This document shows, in pieces, positions 13,112 to 20,292 of a stretch of 22,138 nucleotides of DNA. Numbering within the stretch: position 1 is the stretch's first letter; each line of letters starts with the position of its first letter. The stretch is from an uncultured Coprococcus sp. (GTDB taxonomy: Bacteria > Bacillota > Clostridia > Lachnospirales > Lachnospiraceae), in NCBI GenBank assembly GCA_934247115.1, contig CAKQIY010000032.1:1-22138 (forward strand). The letters are read 5' to 3'. The notes below the pieces were generated by a model, which saw only the letters and a list, made by a program, of their open reading frames with translations, did no database searches and was not told the DNA's origin. The position numbers were made by a program, and so were the translations under genes.

Positions 13112-14140
13112 ATGAATGAAAAAGTAGGAAAACAGAGCATAAGATTCGGAAATGCACCCTATATAATTGGTGCGGCATCCGTGGCCGGCCCGAAGGAGAT
13201 AGATGGCCCTATGGCCAGGTATTTTGACAGGGTCAGTGAGGATGCAACATTTGGCAAAGATTCCTGGGAAGAGGGAGAGAGCGAGATGGTGAGACAGGCG
13301 GTGACGCTTGCTCTTCAGAAGGCGGGAATAGACAAAGAACAGATCCGGTATATATTTGCCGGGGATCTGCTGGGACAGCTCATAGCATCGACATTCGGAA
13401 TAAAGGACATGGAGATACCAGTATTCGGACTTTACGGAGCCTGCTCCACATGTGGAGAGGCTTTGTCACTTGCATCCATGACCATTGCCGCCGGGTATGC
13501 TGACTATGTCATAGCGGAGGCGTCCAGCCACTACGGGAGTGCTGAGAAGCAGTTCAGGTTTCCCCTTGAGTATGGCAATCAGAGACCCCTGTCGGCTACC
13601 TGGACGGTCACTGGAAGTGGAGCCTTTGTGGTGTCCACCCAGGAATCAGATGTGTGTATCCGTGGAATAACCACCGGCAGGATAGTTGATTACGGAGTGA
13701 AGGACTCGCTCAACATGGGGGCATGCATGGCACCTGCGGCTGCGGATGTCATATATCAGAATATACAGGATTTCGGGATAAAGCCAACCTATTATGACCG
13801 GATAATCACTGGTGATCTGGGAAAGGTTGGAAAGACCATCCTTACGGATCTGCTGGGAATGAACAACATAGATATATCCTCCAACCACATGGACTGTGGC
13901 ATAGAGATATTCGACAACAAGGAGCAGGATACCCATTCCGGGGGTTCGGGCTGTGGCTGCTCTGCCACCGTGCTTGCCGGCTATATACTGGGCAAGGTCA
14001 GTTCAGGGGAGTGGAAGAGAGTGTTGTTTGTTCCGACAGGGGCGCTTCTGTCAACAGTCAGCTACAACGAAGGACAGTCTATACCGGGAATTGCCCACGC
14101 TGTCATGATAGAGCATCACGATGCTGAAAGGAGAGTGTGA
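13112..14140 (+). CDS. spoVAD: Stage V sporulation protein AD
   Basis: 342 residues from ATG 13112 (Bacillus subtilis: 338). SpoVAD has a thiolase/ketosynthase-like fold and binds dipicolinic acid at the inner spore membrane. Visible: FGNAPYIIGAASVAGPKE at the N-terminus, GLYGACSTCGEALSLAS at the former thiolase active-site position, TGDLGKVGK and the C-terminal SGGSGCGCSATVLAGYIL. The frame is open back to 13061, but AGGGAG at 13097-13102 and the family N-terminus support 13112. spoVAE follows after 3 bp. It is cut off from spoVAC by three genes, and a candidate forespore promoter lies just upstream. Confidence 0.96.
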   Translation: MNEKVGKQSIRFGNAPYIIGAASVAGPKEIDGPMARYFDRVSEDATFGKDSWEEGESEMVRQAVTLALQKAGIDKEQIRYIFAGDLLGQLIASTFGIKDMEIPVFGLYGACSTCGEALSLASMTIAAGYADYVIAEASSHYGSAEKQFRFPLEYGNQRPLSATWTVTGSGAFVVSTQESDVCIRGITTGRIVDYGVKDSLNMGACMAPAAADVIYQNIQDFGIKPTYYDRIITGDLGKVGKTILTDLLGMNNIDISSNHMDCGIEIFDNKEQDTHSGGSGCGCSATVLAGYILGKVSSGEWKRVLFVPTGALLSTVSYNEGQSIPGIAHAVMIEHHDAERRV

Positions 14141-14143
14141 TAT

Positions 14144-14500
14144 ATGGATTATATAAAGGCATTTGTCATTGGGGGGATAATCTGTGCACTGGCACAGATA
14201 CTGATGGATAAGACTAAGCTTCTGCCCGGAAGAATCATGGTTATTCTGGTATGCTCAGGAGTGGTGCTTGGAGCGTTGGGATTGTACGAGCCTCTGCTGG
14301 AGTTTGCCCAGTGTGGGGCGTCGGTCCCACTGACGGGATTTGGATATAATCTGTGGAAGGGAATCACCGAGGCGGTGGACAAGGACGGGTTCATTGGACT
14401 GTTCCGCGGTGGCTTCCAGATGGCGGCTGTGGGAAGCTCTGCAGCCCTCATATTCGGATATCTTGCATCTCTGATATTCAAGCCGAAGATGACAAAATAA
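14144..14500 (+). CDS. spoVAE: Stage V sporulation protein AE (AEB type)
   Basis: 118 residues with about four hydrophobic segments, the size of SpoVAEB (116 residues). The block CGASVPLTGFGYNLWKGI parallels the ALVPITGFANG block of SpoVAC; the two families are related. It is a membrane subunit of the dipicolinic acid transport system. Start 3 bp after spoVAD, with AAGGAG inside the spoVAD end. No separate SpoVAEA or SpoVAF is visible. It ends before a strong hairpin shared with the convergent PBP gene. Confidence 0.95.
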   Translation: MDYIKAFVIGGIICALAQILMDKTKLLPGRIMVILVCSGVVLGALGLYEPLLEFAQCGASVPLTGFGYNLWKGITEAVDKDGFIGLFRGGFQMAAVGSSAALIFGYLASLIFKPKMTK

Positions 14501-14501
14501 C

Positions 14502-14536
14502 AAAAGGCCCGGTCACCATACCGGTGACCGGGCCCT
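14502..14536. terminator. Terminator between convergent spoVAE and the PBP gene
   Basis: A perfect 12-bp GC-rich stem (14506-14517 with 14523-14534) with a 5-nt loop. The T-run is on the minus strand (TTTTGTTATTTT), so it should terminate the PBP transcript best; on the plus strand no good T-run follows. Confidence 0.75.
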
Positions 14537-14557
14537 GATCATATCAATTATTCACTA

Positions 14558-17287
14558 TCACTCCGAAGGTGGTTCCTCGGTGGTGACTATATCCTCTGAG
14601 GTTGGAGGATCCTCGGATGTAGGTTCCTCTGTAGTAGGCTCCTCAGTGGTTGGTTCAGGAGTAGGCTCCTCAGATGTAGGTTCCTCTGTAGTAGGCTCCG
14701 GAGTAGGTTCCTCCGTAGTCGTAGTCTCCGTAGTCGTAGTTGCCTTTGTTGTCTTCTTTGGCTCCTTCTTCTTGCCGTGGATGTTACAGTGCTCCTTGAG
14801 GAGTGATTCATCCCATGTGTAACCCTCAAGAACATATTCACCATCATCATTCAGCTTGTAGATGAAGGTTGTAGTCTCAGGACATTCCTTGTTGGCAAGC
14901 ATGTGTGATTCGTTACATACGACAACCTTCTTGACACCTGGACAGTACTTTGTAGGAATCTTGGATGCGTCAAAGTAATCTGTTACGGTAGGACATCCAT
15001 TCGATGGAAGAAGTCCTGTATCCGAACATACAGTGGCCTGTACTATTCCGTCCGGCATCTCAAATGTAGCTGATGTATCTAGTCCCTTCTTCTCAATGAC
15101 CTGATCCATGATATCTCTCCACATATAGCACTTGATTGAACCAGGGCTGTATGTGATGTTCTCATCGTTTCCAAGCCATATAGAAGCTGTGTAGTAAGGG
15201 TTGTAACCACAGAACCAGCTATCAAAGTCTCCTGATGTGGTACCTGTCTTACCGGCTGTGTACATACCTGTGTATGAGTTGGCACCTGAACCGGTACCTC
15301 CTGTTACAACATCGTGCATTGCGTTTGTGAGAAGCCATGCAGTCTGCTCTGATATGACACGTGTCTTCTCAGGCTCCCTGTTGTCTATCAGAAGATTGCC
15401 TTCATGGTCGTAAACCTCTGAGTAGAACACAGGCTTTATATAATTACCACCGTTGGCGATGGTTGCGTATGCAGCTGTGATCTCCAGGTTGGTAATACCA
15501 TTTGTCAGACCACCGAGTGCAAGTGACTGGTTGATATCTGACAGGATGAGACCGTCGCTGTCTGTCTTTCTCTCAACAAGAGTTGTAAATCCAAGCTTCA
15601 GCAGATAGTCATATGCGAGCTGTGGAGTTACATCTGTGATACACTTTACAGCTATGATATTCATAGACTCCATGATAGCGTATCGTATAGTCTTTGGTCC
15701 CCAGTATCCGCCGTACCAGTTAAATACCTGATTACCATTCTCATAGTAGTAAGGTGCATCATCGTATACGGTGGCAAGAGACATGTTGCACGCTTCCAGT
15801 GCAGGAAGGTATGTGGCAACTATCTTGAAGCATGAACCAGGCTGTCTGGTCGCCTCAGTTGCACGGTTGAATGATCTGTTCTCAGTTTTCTCTCCACGGC
15901 CTCCGACAAGTGCCTTGACCTGACCGGTGTTCTGGTCCATGAGAGTGAATGATACCTGTGGCTGGATGACAAGCTTGAATGTCTCCATGAAGACTTCGTC
16001 GCCGGTCTCGGCAACCATCGCATCCTTGAACTCGTCTGCCGCTGCACGGGCGTCGTCCTCGCTGTAATATCTTGCGCTGTACTCGTAACCCTGCTGCTCT
16101 GTGAACCAGCTCTCAAGATTCTCCACACTGTAGTTCGTCTGAACCTTTGTCTCCTTGTCAGCAAGGGTGAGAGCGTAGTTGAGCTGATATACAGGCTCAG
16201 GCCAGTAATCTGCATTGTTGACAACAGAATCCGCAATCTCCTGGATCTCAGGATCCTGACATACGATGACCTTAAGTCCGCCTGACCAGATCATGGCCTC
16301 GGCTTCGTCCTCAGAGTAGCCTTTGGCGACGAGATCGGACTGAAGCTGATTGATAACCTCATCAGTGTAGTATGAGTTGACTTCAGCTTTCTGCTGCTTC
16401 TGTTCCTTCTTGGATACTGAAGCGATACGCTTGTATACATTATCATTTATTGCTTCGTCATACTGGGCTTGTGTTATATACTCAAGATCCAGCATATATT
16501 TGAGAACCTGGATCCTTCTTGACTTGTTGTCGTCAGGATAGACAAGAGGATCAAATTTCGTAGGGTTCTGAGGAATGGCAGCAAGCACAGCGCACTCTGA
16601 AACTGTCAGCTGGCTGAGCTCCTTACCGAAGTAAGTCTGGGCTGCGGTCTCAACTCCATAACATCCCTGACCGAGATATATGGTGTTCAGGTAATACTCA
16701 ACGATTGACTTCTTGTCGATCTTTTTCTCCATATCAACCGCAAGATACTGCTCCTGAACCTTACGCTCAAGCCTGTCAAGGAAAGTTGTCTCATCCAGAC
16801 CAACATTGAACACGTTGTTCTTGATAAGCTGCTGTGTAAGAGTGGAAGCACCCTCATCGAAGTCTCTGCTTTTGAGACCCTTTATAAATGCTCTGGCAAT
16901 ACCCTGTACATCGATTCCGTTGTGCTCCCAGAAACGTCTGTCCTCTATAGCGACAAATGCATTCACAAGATCCTGTGGAATGGAATCATAGTACACGTAC
17001 TCTCGGTTGGAGCTTGAATTGGCAAGAGTGGTTATCTCCTTGCCGTTCTGGTATACAAGAGTTGTCTTGTAGCCCTTAGGTATGAGAGCGTCTGCGTTGA
17101 TATTCGGTGTGTCATCCAGGATACCCTTCAGAGCACCAAATCCGGCTCCTATGCCAATGACAACAAAGGCGAGAAACAGAACCAGTATAGTCTTAAACAC
17201 GGAAATGTTAAGCTTACGCCGGTTTCTTGGAAGCTTGGATACGAGCTCCTTCTGAGCTTTCACCGCTCCCTTCTTAGTAAAATCCAT
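14558..17287 (-). CDS. Class A penicillin-binding protein (transglycosylase/transpeptidase)
   Basis: 909 residues; polymerises and cross-links peptidoglycan. A basic cytoplasmic N-terminus and one membrane anchor (about 30-54) come first. The GT51 glycosyltransferase domain has the catalytic glutamate in EDRRFWEHNG (Glu115), GASTLTQQ (146-153) and NTIYLGQGCYG. The transpeptidase domain has SCFK (Ser485, Lys488), SMN (541-543) and KTGT (680-683). Next is a region with six Cys (about 754-834), then a Thr/Glu/Pro tail (839-909) built of EEPT repeats, which may span or associate with the wall. RBS AAGGAGG is strong. It resembles PonA/PBP1a; its place among sporulation genes hints at, but does not prove, a sporulation role. 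Confidence 0.95.
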   Translation of the reverse strand: MDFTKKGAVKAQKELVSKLPRNRRKLNISVFKTILVLFLAFVVIGIGAGFGALKGILDDTPNINADALIPKGYKTTLVYQNGKEITTLANSSSNREYVYYDSIPQDLVNAFVAIEDRRFWEHNGIDVQGIARAFIKGLKSRDFDEGASTLTQQLIKNNVFNVGLDETTFLDRLERKVQEQYLAVDMEKKIDKKSIVEYYLNTIYLGQGCYGVETAAQTYFGKELSQLTVSECAVLAAIPQNPTKFDPLVYPDDNKSRRIQVLKYMLDLEYITQAQYDEAINDNVYKRIASVSKKEQKQQKAEVNSYYTDEVINQLQSDLVAKGYSEDEAEAMIWSGGLKVIVCQDPEIQEIADSVVNNADYWPEPVYQLNYALTLADKETKVQTNYSVENLESWFTEQQGYEYSARYYSEDDARAAADEFKDAMVAETGDEVFMETFKLVIQPQVSFTLMDQNTGQVKALVGGRGEKTENRSFNRATEATRQPGSCFKIVATYLPALEACNMSLATVYDDAPYYYENGNQVFNWYGGYWGPKTIRYAIMESMNIIAVKCITDVTPQLAYDYLLKLGFTTLVERKTDSDGLILSDINQSLALGGLTNGITNLEITAAYATIANGGNYIKPVFYSEVYDHEGNLLIDNREPEKTRVISEQTAWLLTNAMHDVVTGGTGSGANSYTGMYTAGKTGTTSGDFDSWFCGYNPYYTASIWLGNDENITYSPGSIKCYMWRDIMDQVIEKKGLDTSATFEMPDGIVQATVCSDTGLLPSNGCPTVTDYFDASKIPTKYCPGVKKVVVCNESHMLANKECPETTTFIYKLNDDGEYVLEGYTWDESLLKEHCNIHGKKKEPKKTTKATTTTETTTTEEPTPEPTTEEPTSEEPTPEPTTEEPTTEEPTSEDPPTSEDIVTTEEPPSE

Positions 17288-17308
17288 AAAAAGACCTCCT
17301 TAAAACTT

Positions 17309-17324
17309 GGGGGATCAGTATCCC
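17309..17324 (-). other. Small hairpin in the PBP leader
   Basis: GGGGAT-CAGT-ATCCCC, a perfect 6-bp stem with a 4-nt loop, lies about 15 bp upstream of the AAGGAGG of the minus-strand PBP gene. No T-run follows in the reading direction; it could stabilise the RNA or affect translation. Confidence 0.45.
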
Positions 17325-17406
17325 CGCTATTTAATTGTAAAAGATAAATTCTAAATAAGGGCAGACTACTGCCATTAATACACTTCAAATCAGTATATCA
17401 AATATC

Positions 17407-17436
17407 AGTATAATAATAAAGAAAAAAATATTGCAA
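17407..17436 (-). promoter_or_regulatory. Sigma-A-type promoter for the PBP gene
   Basis: On the minus strand: TTGCAA (17436-17431), 18-bp spacer, TATACT (17412-17407). The start would be near 17400, leaving a leader of about 110 nt. A second TATACT with the same flank (TATACTGAT) lies a few bases downstream. Confidence 0.5.
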
Positions 17437-17469
17437 CAAAACAAAAATTAATAATAGTGAACAGCTTGG

Positions 17470-17498
17470 TTGACAATCGCGGGGGAAATAGGCATTAT
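17470..17498 (+). promoter_or_regulatory. Sigma-A-type promoter for the 103-residue gene
   Basis: TTGACA (17470-17475, perfect), 17-bp spacer, CATTAT (17493-17498, 4 of 6). A small dyad GCATT-ATA-AATGC (17492-17504) covers the -10 box and could be an operator. Confidence 0.45.
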
Positions 17499-17535
17499 AA
17501 ATGCATATACGGACGAATAGACAGGAGGATGAGAT

Positions 17536-17847
17536 ATGTTTGCATCGGTGGATGAAGCTATAGAATATTGGAAGGATGAGCTCTCATATGTGGAGGATGC
17601 CAGAGTTACGGGCTATGAAGGAGGATATCCCGTTGTGGAATTCACCATCAGCCAGGCCGCATGGGATCTGGTAAAGGATAAGAAGAAGTTCCCAAGGATC
17701 GTCAGATCATCAGAGATGGAGGGCGGAATAGAGGTGGGAGTGTCGACATGTTTTTATCAGACTGCCTCACTTGACTGGAACCCTCCGGTCATGAGGATTT
17801 GTGGTTATCCTGAGGTCATAAACAGGATCCTGAAAAAAGTTATGTAG
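17536..17847 (+). CDS. Hypothetical protein, 103 residues
   Basis: A good RBS (AGGAGG, 17523-17528, 7-nt spacing) and its own promoter and terminator indicate a real single-gene unit. The product begins MFASVDEAIEYWKDEL and contains GGYPVVEFTISQAAWDLV and YQTASLDWNPPVMRI. It looks like a small soluble alpha/beta protein with no signal peptide, membrane segment or metal motif. I do not recognise the family. It stands between the divergent PBP gene and gpr, but nothing ties it to sporulation. Confidence 0.8.
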   Translation: MFASVDEAIEYWKDELSYVEDARVTGYEGGYPVVEFTISQAAWDLVKDKKKFPRIVRSSEMEGGIEVGVSTCFYQTASLDWNPPVMRICGYPEVINRILKKVM

Positions 17848-17889
17848 ATTCGTGAAAACAGAATAAAGATCAAGTGAAAAGATAGTGTG

Positions 17890-17935
17890 AAAATGCCCCG
17901 GCGGATACATACAAATGTACTGACCGGGGCATTTT
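17890..17935. terminator. Terminator between the 103-residue gene and gpr
   Basis: A perfect 12-bp stem AAAATGCCCCGG (17890-17901) with its complement (17924-17935). The loop holds a further TACAT/ATGTA pairing. A-run before and T-run after allow termination on both strands. Confidence 0.85.
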
Positions 17936-17936
17936 A
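17907..17936 (+). promoter_or_regulatory. Candidate sigma-F/sigma-G promoter for gpr, inside the terminator
   Basis: ACATA (17907-17911), 18-bp spacer, CATTTTA (17930-17936). The -10 matches the forespore pattern CATNNTA fully and the -35 in four of five bases. The start would be near 17943, 39 nt before the gpr ATG. gpr is forespore-transcribed in Bacillus, which fits. Confidence 0.4.
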
Positions 17937-17981
17937 ATATTAATTATAATAATGAAGAATGAACTGATCGGAGGGGGAAGG

Positions 17982-18890
17982 ATGAACAGGGAGATAAGAA
18001 CAGACCTTGCGATAGAGCTCAGGGAAAATGTGGCGCAGAAGAGCAGGCTTCCCGGTGTAAATGTACGGACGGTGGTCAATGAGGACAAAAGCATCAAGAC
18101 TACAATCATAAACGTGGAGAATGAGCTTGGTGAGAAGGCTCTTGGGAAGGCGGTGGGACAGTATATCACCATAGAGTGTCCAAGACTGAAGGATTATGAG
18201 GAGACCATACATGAGCCTCTCCGGGATGAGCTGAGGGACAGGCTGAATGAGCTGATCGGCGGAGAGCACAACATACTTGTGGTGGGACTTGGCAACCGCC
18301 AGGTCACACCGGATTCCATTGGTCCCCTTGTAGTTGATAACCTGTATATAACAAGACATCTGGATACCCCGTTCAGGAGCAGACTCATGCTCAGCGCCAT
18401 CTGCCCCGGGGTGATGGCCCAGACGGGTATAGAGACGGTGGATATAGTCAGGGGGATATGTGATGAGATAGATGCAGGTGTGGTCATCGCCGTGGATGCG
18501 CTGGCGGCCAGAAGCAGCAAGAGACTGAACAGCACCATACAGCTCACCGACACCGGCATAAGTCCCGGCTCCGGTGTCGGCAACAACAGAAAGACATTGA
18601 ATGAGGACAACCTGGGGAGGAGGGTTATCGCCATAGGAGTTCCCACGGTCATAGCGGTGCCGTCCATAATCGATGATTCGCTGGATGAGGTGGCAGACGC
18701 GTTCAACGAGACATATGGACGTAGGATCATGCGGGAGTTCACGGAGAAGCAGAGATATCAGATAGCATGCAATCTCATAGATGAGGATATGGCTGATATG
18801 TTCGTCACTCCCAAGAATATAGACGAGCTGGTGAAGCGGATCAGCTACACCATATCGGAGTCCATCAACGGGCTGGAGACAACTTCCTGA
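17982..18890 (+). CDS. gpr: Germination protease GPR
   Basis: 302 residues from ATG 17982. GPR is an aspartic-type (A25 family) endopeptidase that degrades small acid-soluble spore proteins in the germinating spore. It is made in the forespore as a zymogen. Visible: the autoprocessing region EIRTDLAIE near the N-terminus (resembling its own cleavage sequence in substrates), VVGLGNRQVTPDSIGP, ICPGVMAQTGIET, VIAVDALAARS and the highly conserved SDTG-like block TDTGISPGSGVGNNRKTL. GGAGG at 17970-17974 selects 17982 over the in-frame ATG 17952. It is shorter than Bacillus GPR (368), lacking an insert before the C-terminus. spoIIP follows, as in Bacillus. Confidence 0.96.
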   Translation: MNREIRTDLAIELRENVAQKSRLPGVNVRTVVNEDKSIKTTIINVENELGEKALGKAVGQYITIECPRLKDYEETIHEPLRDELRDRLNELIGGEHNILVVGLGNRQVTPDSIGPLVVDNLYITRHLDTPFRSRLMLSAICPGVMAQTGIETVDIVRGICDEIDAGVVIAVDALAARSSKRLNSTIQLTDTGISPGSGVGNNRKTLNEDNLGRRVIAIGVPTVIAVPSIIDDSLDEVADAFNETYGRRIMREFTEKQRYQIACNLIDEDMADMFVTPKNIDELVKRISYTISESINGLETTS

Positions 18891-18891
18891 G

Positions 18892-18920
18892 TCATGAAGA
18901 GGCCTGCCGCTGCATATACT
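18892..18920 (+). promoter_or_regulatory. Candidate sigma-E promoter for spoIIP
   Basis: A -10-like CATATACT (18913-18920; 7 of 8 to CATACAMT), with a weak -35 TCATGAA 14 bp upstream (18892-18898). The start would be near 18927, which would exclude most of the RBS for ATG 18935 and favours ATG 18974. spoIIP is sigma-E-dependent in Bacillus subtilis. Confidence 0.35.
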
Positions 18921-18973
18921 GGGAGTAGTGGAAAATGACAGGTTATATATGTTCAGGAGGGGTGAACGATATC

Positions 18974-20158
18974 ATGGCTGAAGGCAGACTCAAGGGCAAG
19001 ACTATCTATATACTTGCGTGGCTCATACTGGTGTGCGCAGGTATACTCATAAGGACAGGTACTGCGGATGAACTCATGCAGCTCATATACGACGGGATAT
19101 ATGGTGTAAAGGAGGGGACAGCGCAGACCGGCAGCTATGGAGGCTCTGGAGCCAGGCCTGACGTGTACTGCTACATGAATTACTGGGAGTCTCAGGTCCA
19201 GGAGGTATGCCAGGAGGGCACCAGGTACAGTGCACCTGAGGAGACTGACCATGGCAAAAATGCAGAGCAGACGGCAGAATCTGGCCAAGAAGGTGCGGTA
19301 TCAGATGCAGAGACGGGGAACCAGAACGAAGGGGCGCCGGTAAGTAAAGCGGAGGATAGCGGCAAGGTGACGATACCGGTCATGGCGGATATAACCAACT
19401 CATATATAGGGATGGACTCAGACACACTTCTTTCCTATTGTTATAATGTGACATATCCGAAATGTGTGAAGAGCGATGAGCTGGATGCAGCCAATCTTCT
19501 TGGCAAGGATCTGACACTTGACATGGACACAGGTGGCTATAAGGTGCTGATATATCACACCCACAGCTCCGAGGCATTTGCCGATTCAAGACCGGGCGAG
19601 GTGGACGACACGGTGATAGGACTTGGCAGCCGCCTTGCAGAGATCCTCACGGATACATACGGAATACCGGTGTACCACGACACCACGGCATATGACATGA
19701 TGACAGGGGTTCTTGACAGGAACGCTTCTTATGATTATTCGAGGGAAGGTGTGTCACAGATACTTAAGGACAATCCTGAGATAGAGGTCATCATAGATCT
19801 CCACAGGGATGGTGTGCCGGATGACACCCATCTGGTGACTGATGTGGATGGAAATCCGACTGCACAGATCATGCTGCTCAACGGAATGTGCCGCGATGAA
19901 GAGGGCAATGACGTGGATTACTGGAGCAATGACAATAAGGTTGACAATATGGCATTTGCACTGCAGACGTATCTGGCAGGAAGGGGAAATTATGGTGATG
20001 TGATGCGCAAGATATACATAAGCACGAGCCGGTACAACATGGATCTTATGCCACATGCCATGCTTGCTGAGATAGGAGCTCAGACCAACACTGTGGAGGA
20101 GGAGTACAACGCCATCGAGCCATTTGCCGCCATGCTTGCGAAGGTGCTCCTGAAGTGA
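18974..20158 (+). CDS. spoIIP: Stage II sporulation protein P (SpoIIP)
   Basis: 394 residues from ATG 18974. SpoIIP is the amidase/endopeptidase of the SpoIID-IIM-IIP engulfment machine, anchored in the mother-cell membrane. One N-terminal anchor (about 10-27) is followed by a variable Glu/Gly/Ala-rich linker to about 130 and then the catalytic domain. This shows VLIYHTHSSEAF (His195, Glu200), VIGLGSRLAEIL and IDLHRDGVP (His277), the zinc-amidase-like residues of the family. Two starts are possible: 18935 (RBS GGGAG) and 18974 (AGGAGGGGTGA upstream); I prefer the latter for RBS strength. Spacing to gpr and the following lepA match the Bacillus order, without yqxA. Confidence 0.95.
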   Translation: MAEGRLKGKTIYILAWLILVCAGILIRTGTADELMQLIYDGIYGVKEGTAQTGSYGGSGARPDVYCYMNYWESQVQEVCQEGTRYSAPEETDHGKNAEQTAESGQEGAVSDAETGNQNEGAPVSKAEDSGKVTIPVMADITNSYIGMDSDTLLSYCYNVTYPKCVKSDELDAANLLGKDLTLDMDTGGYKVLIYHTHSSEAFADSRPGEVDDTVIGLGSRLAEILTDTYGIPVYHDTTAYDMMTGVLDRNASYDYSREGVSQILKDNPEIEVIIDLHRDGVPDDTHLVTDVDGNPTAQIMLLNGMCRDEEGNDVDYWSNDNKVDNMAFALQTYLAGRGNYGDVMRKIYISTSRYNMDLMPHAMLAEIGAQTNTVEEEYNAIEPFAAMLAKVLLK

Positions 20159-20180
20159 TACAGGGAAGACAGATTACCAC

Positions 20181-20210
20181 TTGCAGTTATATGCTCATAC
20201 ATGTTATATT
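20181..20210 (+). promoter_or_regulatory. Sigma-A-type promoter for lepA
   Basis: TTGCAG (20181-20186), 18-bp spacer, TATATT (20205-20210) with an extended -10 TG at 20202-20203. A small GC hairpin (20247-20252 region with 20267-20272, one bulge) lies in the leader before lepA; no T-run follows. Confidence 0.5.
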
Positions 20211-20292
20211 AACGTCAAATGCGAGTAAGACGAATATAAGAATAAAGGCCCGGCACACACAAGGCACCGGCCATAGATAAGGATGTGAGGAC

